This document shows, in pieces, positions 59,938 to 64,000 of a stretch of 64,000 bases of DNA. The notes beneath the pieces were generated by a model. That model searched no databases. It saw only the letters and a program-made list of their open reading frames with translations, and was not told the DNA's origin. The position numbers and the translations under genes were made by a program. The first letter of the stretch is position 1, and every line of letters starts with the position of its first letter. The DNA lies in assembly GCF_041154455.1 (NCBI RefSeq), contig NZ_AP028665.1, positions 992,001 to 1,056,000 on the forward strand, in the 5' to 3' direction. The stretch comes from Variovorax sp. V213. Its GTDB lineage: Bacteria; Pseudomonadota; Gammaproteobacteria; Burkholderiales; Burkholderiaceae_C.

Positions 59938-61014
59938 TTATCCTGCCTGGGCGAACCGCCAGCCGAGTACGGCAATGCGCTTCACGCCCGCCCCCGCCTG
60001 TCCAGCTTGCGCGCTCGACGCCGTGCCATCCAGCGAACGCTTTGCGATGCCTTGCACGATCGCAGCGATGCGAAACAGGTTGTAGGCGAGGTAGAAGTTC
60101 CAGTCCGCCATCACCTCATCTACGTTGTTGCGCCCGGTGCGTTCGCAATACCGGCGCACGTATTCGAGTTCAGACGGGATGCCGAGGGAGGCGATGTCAT
60201 GACCCTCCAGGCTGGGCCCCGTACCGTTCGCGATATGCCACGAGATGCAGTGGTAGCTGAAGTCGGCAAGCGGGTGGCCCAGTGTCGAGAGCTCCCAATC
60301 CAACACGGCCAGCACCCTCGGCTCGGTCGGATGAAAGATCAGGTTGTCAAGCCGAAAATCGCCGTGTACGACGGCTGTTTGCGATTCGTCCCGCGCCGCC
60401 GCCGGGATATGCGCCGGCAGCCACTGCATCAAGCTGTCCATGGCGGGAATCGGCTCGGTGATTGATGCGGCGTACTGCTTGCCCCAGCGGCCAATCTGGC
60501 GCTCGAAGTAGTTGCCGGGCTTGCCGAAGCTGCTCAGGCCGACGGACTCTATGTCGACACAGTGCAGCGCCGCCATGACCCGGTTCATCTCATCGTAGAT
60601 CGCCCCGCGCTCAGCGTTGTCCATGCCTGGCAGCGACTGGTCCCACAATACGCGACCCTCGACGAACTCCATGACATAGAAGGCGCGACCGATGACGGAT
60701 TCGTCTTCGCACAGCAGATAGACTTGTGCGACCGGCACGCTGGTTGCGCCGAGCGCGCTCATCACGCGAAACTCGCGATCGATTGCGTGCGCCGAGGGAA
60801 GCAAATTCGCCGCCGGCCCTGGCTTGGCGCGCATCACGTAGGCCTTGCCGGGCGTGATCAGCTTATAGGTTGGGTTCGACTGCCCGCCCTTGAACTGCTC
60901 GACCGCCATTGGCCCGGCGAAACCTGCCAAGCGCGCGGCGAGAAAGTGCTCCAGCCTCAGAGCGTCAAATGCATGCCGCTCGGCGACGGGTTGGGTGCCA
61001 GTGAAGGAATTCAT
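59938..61014 (-). CDS. phosphotransferase family protein (APH-like kinase)
   Basis: 358 residues with the APH fold: nucleotide loop EQFKGGQSNPTYKLITPGKA, the catalytic loop VVHGDFRLDNLIFHP and the metal motif VLAVLDWELSTLGHPLADFS. This is the type found beside or fused to ACAD10/11 dehydrogenases, phosphorylating a hydroxyacyl-CoA rather than an antibiotic. Same strand and close spacing to the dehydrogenase gene support that. Confidence 0.92.
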   Translation of the reverse strand: MNSFTGTQPVAERHAFDALRLEHFLAARLAGFAGPMAVEQFKGGQSNPTYKLITPGKAYVMRAKPGPAANLLPSAHAIDREFRVMSALGATSVPVAQVYLLCEDESVIGRAFYVMEFVEGRVLWDQSLPGMDNAERGAIYDEMNRVMAALHCVDIESVGLSSFGKPGNYFERQIGRWGKQYAASITEPIPAMDSLMQWLPAHIPAAARDESQTAVVHGDFRLDNLIFHPTEPRVLAVLDWELSTLGHPLADFSYHCISWHIANGTGPSLEGHDIASLGIPSELEYVRRYCERTGRNNVDEVMADWNFYLAYNLFRIAAIVQGIAKRSLDGTASSAQAGQAGAGVKRIAVLGWRFAQAG

Positions 61015-61116
61015 ACCGGAAAGTCACTTTCGTTTGGTGCGCCGTCGTACTTCGGTGAGGCTTTGGGTTGTGGCGTGCTCTACCCGCCGTCGCCAGACCC
61101 TCTGCAGTCGCCCCTT

Positions 61117-61824
61117 CTATTCAGGCACTTCGAGGAACGTCGCGAATTTCGCCGCTGGTGTGCGTTCGCTGACCAGCGCGTTGATCGGCGCACCGGTGTC
61201 TTCAAATCCCATGGACATGCCGCAAAGGAGCATTTCCTCGGATGGCGCGCCGATGTGTTCCATGACGACCCGATGAAACTTCAGGAACGCCCCCTGCGGG
61301 CAGGTGTGCAGTCCGCGCGCGCGCGCCGCCACCATCACGTTCTGCAGAAACATGCCGTAGTCAAGCCAGCTGGCAGGGGCCATGATGCGGTCGATCGTGA
61401 ACATCAGCGCCACCGGTGCGTCGAAGAACTCGTAATTTCGGCCGCGCTGCTCGTGCATCTTCGCCGCGTCGCCTTTTGCAATGCCAATCAGGTTGTACAT
61501 TTCCCAACCGACCTTGCGACGCCGATCGATATAGGGCGGGACCCATTCCGTCGGGTGATTCTGAAACTCCTCGCTTTGCTGCGCGAGCGCGGCCGGATCG
61601 TTGTAGACATCGAGGATCTTGCGCGACAGGGACGCCTTCGCCTCGCCGCCCAGGACATAGACTTTCCACGGCTGGATGTTGGTGCCCGACGGAGCGCGCG
61701 AAGCGACGTCGAGAATTTCCTCTACCGTCCGGCGCGGCACCTGCGTCGGCAGGAAGGCGCGCACCGCGCGCCGCGACGTGATCGCGGCGTCAACCGTTGC
61801 GATGGATTCAGGAGTGGGCAGCAT
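61117..61824 (-). CDS. nitroreductase family flavoprotein
   Basis: 235-residue FMN enzyme that uses NAD(P)H to reduce nitro, quinone or other acceptor groups. AITSRRAVRAFLPTQVPRRT and SRAPSGTNIQPWKVYVLGGE bind FMN; SWLDYGMFLQNVMVAARARG LH-type sequence and LLCGMSMGFEDTGAPINAL complete the fold. Sits in the leftward acyl-CoA operon between the hydrolase and kinase genes. Substrate unknown. Confidence 0.92.
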   Translation of the reverse strand: MLPTPESIATVDAAITSRRAVRAFLPTQVPRRTVEEILDVASRAPSGTNIQPWKVYVLGGEAKASLSRKILDVYNDPAALAQQSEEFQNHPTEWVPPYIDRRRKVGWEMYNLIGIAKGDAAKMHEQRGRNYEFFDAPVALMFTIDRIMAPASWLDYGMFLQNVMVAARARGLHTCPQGAFLKFHRVVMEHIGAPSEEMLLCGMSMGFEDTGAPINALVSERTPAAKFATFLEVPE

Positions 61825-61839
61825 GCGAATCTCCAGGCC

Positions 61840-63498
61840 TTAATCGGCAGGAATGACCGGCACGAGCACATGCGAATCGAATTTGCCTCCGGTGTGGATG
61901 ACATGCGTCCCCCGGTTGACAGTTCGCACTGCGGTGTGTTTCCAAGCTTCGTGCGCATGGAGATCGCTGCCGAGGACCGTCACCCGCAGCGTTTCCCCTG
62001 GCTCGAACAAGACACTTGCAGGCCAGAGCTCGACTTCGACCGGCACGATTTCGCCGGGGCTCAGCTTGATCTCTCTCTGATGCTTGAGAACAGGTTGGTG
62101 GGGCGTTGATCGCTCTTCGTCAAGTTCGCGATGGGAAACGCGCAACCACCCATACGCCACCGGACCATGATCGAAGCCACTCTGCGAGGGGAATGGCACC
62201 CGGTCGCCGGTCCGATCGAACTTGTCGAACACCACGAACAAGTCCATGTCGTCGCTGCCGACAGCCTCTACCCAAAGCTTCAGCTTGCTGTAGCCGGTGA
62301 GTTCGGTTCTCTCCTTGAAGTCGAACTCGAAGAATGCGTTTTGAGTCTTGTCATTCAGGTCGTCAACGCTGTAGCGGCTTTGCTCAGCTTCCGTCGACGG
62401 CGAGGTGCTCATGGAACTGTTGCTCGAACCCAGGAACAACTTCGTGTAATTGGTGCGAGCGAGAGGCCATTCATTCTCTGCTCGGTAGTTGCCGACGTTG
62501 TACTTCTGGCGCACCTCAAGGTTGACCGCAGGCCAGTACTTCACTTCATTGTCGATGCCCTTCAGGAATCTGTCGAAGAACTGCCTCTGCATGTCCACGT
62601 GGTCGTAGTAGTCGACCCACTTCTTGCGACCATGGACCCTGAGCCACTTTTCCTTCGAAGAGATCTTCTTGAAGCCTTCGAATGTGCCTCGTGTATGCAG
62701 GCCATGGTCCGACCAGCTCGCGACGACGAACGCAGGGACGGTGATCTTCGACAGATCGGCGTTCTTGCTGGCCCAATAGTCGTCGAACAGCGGATGCTCC
62801 TTGGCCATTGCCAGCAGATCCTCAGCGCGTTTGCGGGGGCGGCACATCGTGCCCGGAAACATCGCGGTGAAATTGCTGCGGATGCCCCCGTGGAAGACCA
62901 GTTCGCGATAGAAGTCGCTCACGCCTTCCCAGGGATTGATCGCCGCCAGATGCGGGGGATTCATCGCGGCAATCTTCCATTGGGTCCAGCCCAGATAGGA
63001 GACGCCGTTCATGCCGACCTTGCCGTTGCTCCAGGCCTGGGTTCCCGCCCATTCGACGACGTCGTAGCCATCGAGTGCCTCTTGCGGGCTCATGAAAGTC
63101 AGGTCGCCCTCGGAACCCCAGGCGCCGCGCGGATCGACGTAGACGATGATGAAGCCATGGGGACACCAATCCGCCGGATCCGGCCCCTCGAAGCGGGCGT
63201 ATTCCGAATGCAATGCCTTCGATCCGCCACAGCCCGGGAGCATCGCGTAATAGTCGTCCGCGCCTTCGTGCTTGCCGTAAGGCGCCCACGCCAGGACCAC
63301 GGGGTACTTTCCCTCTGCTTTGGGACGGAAGATGTTGACGTAGATCTTCACGCCGTCGCGCATGGTGACCGGCACGTCGTACTCGCAGACCATGCCCAGC
63401 TTCTCGTCGACCCGATACCCGGGCCGGAGACCGACGTATCCGCCCCCGGAGGGGTGCTTGCCGCGAGTAAAGCGCAGTTCGAAATCAGTCTTGTCCAT
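61840..63498 (-). CDS. CocE/NonD family hydrolase (X-Pro dipeptidyl-peptidase S15 type)
   Basis: 552 residues from ATG 63498 (GGAG six bases upstream; the TTG at 63516 is less likely). MRDGVKIYVNIFRPKAEGKY is the entry motif, the nucleophile is in VGMNGVSYLGWTQWKIAAMN, and a jelly-roll domain follows about residue 330 (FFEFDFKERTELTGYSKLKL). Family members hydrolyse esters and amides such as cocaine. Sixteen bases separate it from the nitroreductase gene. Substrate unknown. Confidence 0.93.
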   Translation of the reverse strand: MDKTDFELRFTRGKHPSGGGYVGLRPGYRVDEKLGMVCEYDVPVTMRDGVKIYVNIFRPKAEGKYPVVLAWAPYGKHEGADDYYAMLPGCGGSKALHSEYARFEGPDPADWCPHGFIIVYVDPRGAWGSEGDLTFMSPQEALDGYDVVEWAGTQAWSNGKVGMNGVSYLGWTQWKIAAMNPPHLAAINPWEGVSDFYRELVFHGGIRSNFTAMFPGTMCRPRKRAEDLLAMAKEHPLFDDYWASKNADLSKITVPAFVVASWSDHGLHTRGTFEGFKKISSKEKWLRVHGRKKWVDYYDHVDMQRQFFDRFLKGIDNEVKYWPAVNLEVRQKYNVGNYRAENEWPLARTNYTKLFLGSSNSSMSTSPSTEAEQSRYSVDDLNDKTQNAFFEFDFKERTELTGYSKLKLWVEAVGSDDMDLFVVFDKFDRTGDRVPFPSQSGFDHGPVAYGWLRVSHRELDEERSTPHQPVLKHQREIKLSPGEIVPVEVELWPASVLFEPGETLRVTVLGSDLHAHEAWKHTAVRTVNRGTHVIHTGGKFDSHVLVPVIPAD

Positions 63499-63543
63499 CT
63501 TCAACTCCACCTTCAACGTTATTTTCCGAATAGGTTGGGCAGC

Positions 63544-64000
63544 TCAGCGCCCAGCCATTCCCATCGCTCTGGAGATCACCTCTTTCATGATCTCGTTGGT
63601 GCCACCGTAGATGCGATGCACGCGCGCATCGGCGTAGGCACGGGTGATCGGGCAGTCCCACATGTAGCCGTAGCCGCCGTGCAGCTGCACGCATTGGTCC
63701 AGCACTTTGCACTGCAGGTCTGTGGCCCAGTACTTGGCCATGCTGGCGGTCGCGGCGTCGAGCTTGTCTTCTCGCACCAGGTCCATGCACTTGTCCACGA
63801 ACACACGGGCGATCTGCACCTCCGTTTGCAGTTCAGCGAGGACAAACCGGGTGTTCTGGTAATCGGCAACAGTGCGGCCGAACACCTTGCGATCCTTGAC
63901 GTATTGCACCGTCTGGTCGATCGCGGTCTGCGCGGTGGCCACGGCACTGATCGCGATCTGGGTGCGCTCCCAGGGCAGTTGCTCCATCAGGCAGATGAAG
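63544..64000 (-). CDS. acyl-CoA dehydrogenase, 5' end cut by the window edge
   Basis: The C-terminal 152 residues are visible: LPWERTQIAISAVATAQTAI, DYQNTRFVLAELQTEVQIAR, CVQLHGGYGYMWDCPITRAY and ARVHRIYGGTNEIMKEVIS. All C-terminal family motifs are present; the frame is open to 64000. It stands 45 bases upstream of the CocE/NonD gene on the same strand. Confidence 0.93.
   Translation of the reverse strand, partial: FICLMEQLPWERTQIAISAVATAQTAIDQTVQYVKDRKVFGRTVADYQNTRFVLAELQTEVQIARVFVDKCMDLVREDKLDAATASMAKYWATDLQCKVLDQCVQLHGGYGYMWDCPITRAYADARVHRIYGGTNEIMKEVISRAMGMAGR

Overview
The window looks like an accessory catabolic region of a high-GC betaproteobacterium, most likely order Burkholderiales (Comamonadaceae or Alcaligenaceae). 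Three things point there: several Bug-type (tripartite tricarboxylate family) solute receptors, two complete five-gene Liv-type ABC transporters beside acyl-CoA dehydrogenases and CoA-transferases, and IS66 and IS407-like IS3 elements. I see no rRNA, tRNA, replication gene or CRISPR array, so species and replicon cannot be fixed.

Layout. 1-7 kb: leftward acyl-CoA catabolic genes (acyl-CoA dehydrogenase cut by the window edge, SDR, Bug receptor, MHS-type MFS permease, enoyl-CoA hydratase, CaiB-type CoA-transferase). 7.2-8.4 kb: a serine hydrolase. 8.4-10.9 kb: an IS66 element. 11-14 kb: a decayed proline/ornithine locus (ornithine cyclodeaminase tail, SnoaL-like protein, intact proC, an internally deleted putA remnant, frameshifted Lrp regulator). 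14-22.8 kb: a leftward operon livG-F-H-M-K, Ldh-family dehydrogenase, flavin-binding protein and alpha/beta hydrolase; livG is cut by an IS3 element. 23-24.4 kb: tandem XRE-cupin regulators. 24.4-36 kb: threonine ammonia-lyase, Asp/Glu-racemase-like protein and a MocR regulator on the minus strand, divergent from amidase, flavin-binding protein, gamma-glutamyltransferase family protein, SnoaL-like protein, Bug receptor and D-aminoacylase-like amidohydrolase. 36-41 kb: hydrolase, Bug receptor, a LysR gene split by a second copy of the same IS3 element, and an acyl-CoA dehydrogenase fragment. 41.5-46.3 kb: a second complete liv operon. 46.8-50.5 kb: two tannase/feruloyl-esterase family lipoproteins. 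50.8-55.3 kb: LysR divergent from an SDR gene split by a second IS66 element. 55.7-64 kb: acyl-CoA ligase, TetR, VOC protein, two acyl-CoA dehydrogenases, APH-like kinase, nitroreductase and CocE/NonD hydrolase.

How it works together. The 14-36 kb part reads as uptake and breakdown of amino-acid-like amides or conjugates: transporters and Bug receptors bring substrate in, amidase, GGT-family protein and D-aminoacylase cleave amide or acyl bonds, and racemase, ammonia-lyase and Ldh-type reductase handle the released amino acid. The substrate is inference. Candidate operators tie the pieces together: a palindrome with core TGTGCAT-N3-ATGCACA lies upstream of livG and livK in operon 1, a related GTGCAT-N2-ATGCAC palindrome lies upstream of liv operon 2 and the tannases, and repeated AAGTGGC sites lie between mocR and the amidase gene and before the flavin-protein gene.

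The region is in flux. Three genes (livG, lysR, sdr) are interrupted by IS elements with intact target duplications, and removing the element restores each frame exactly. At least five further gene relics are present.
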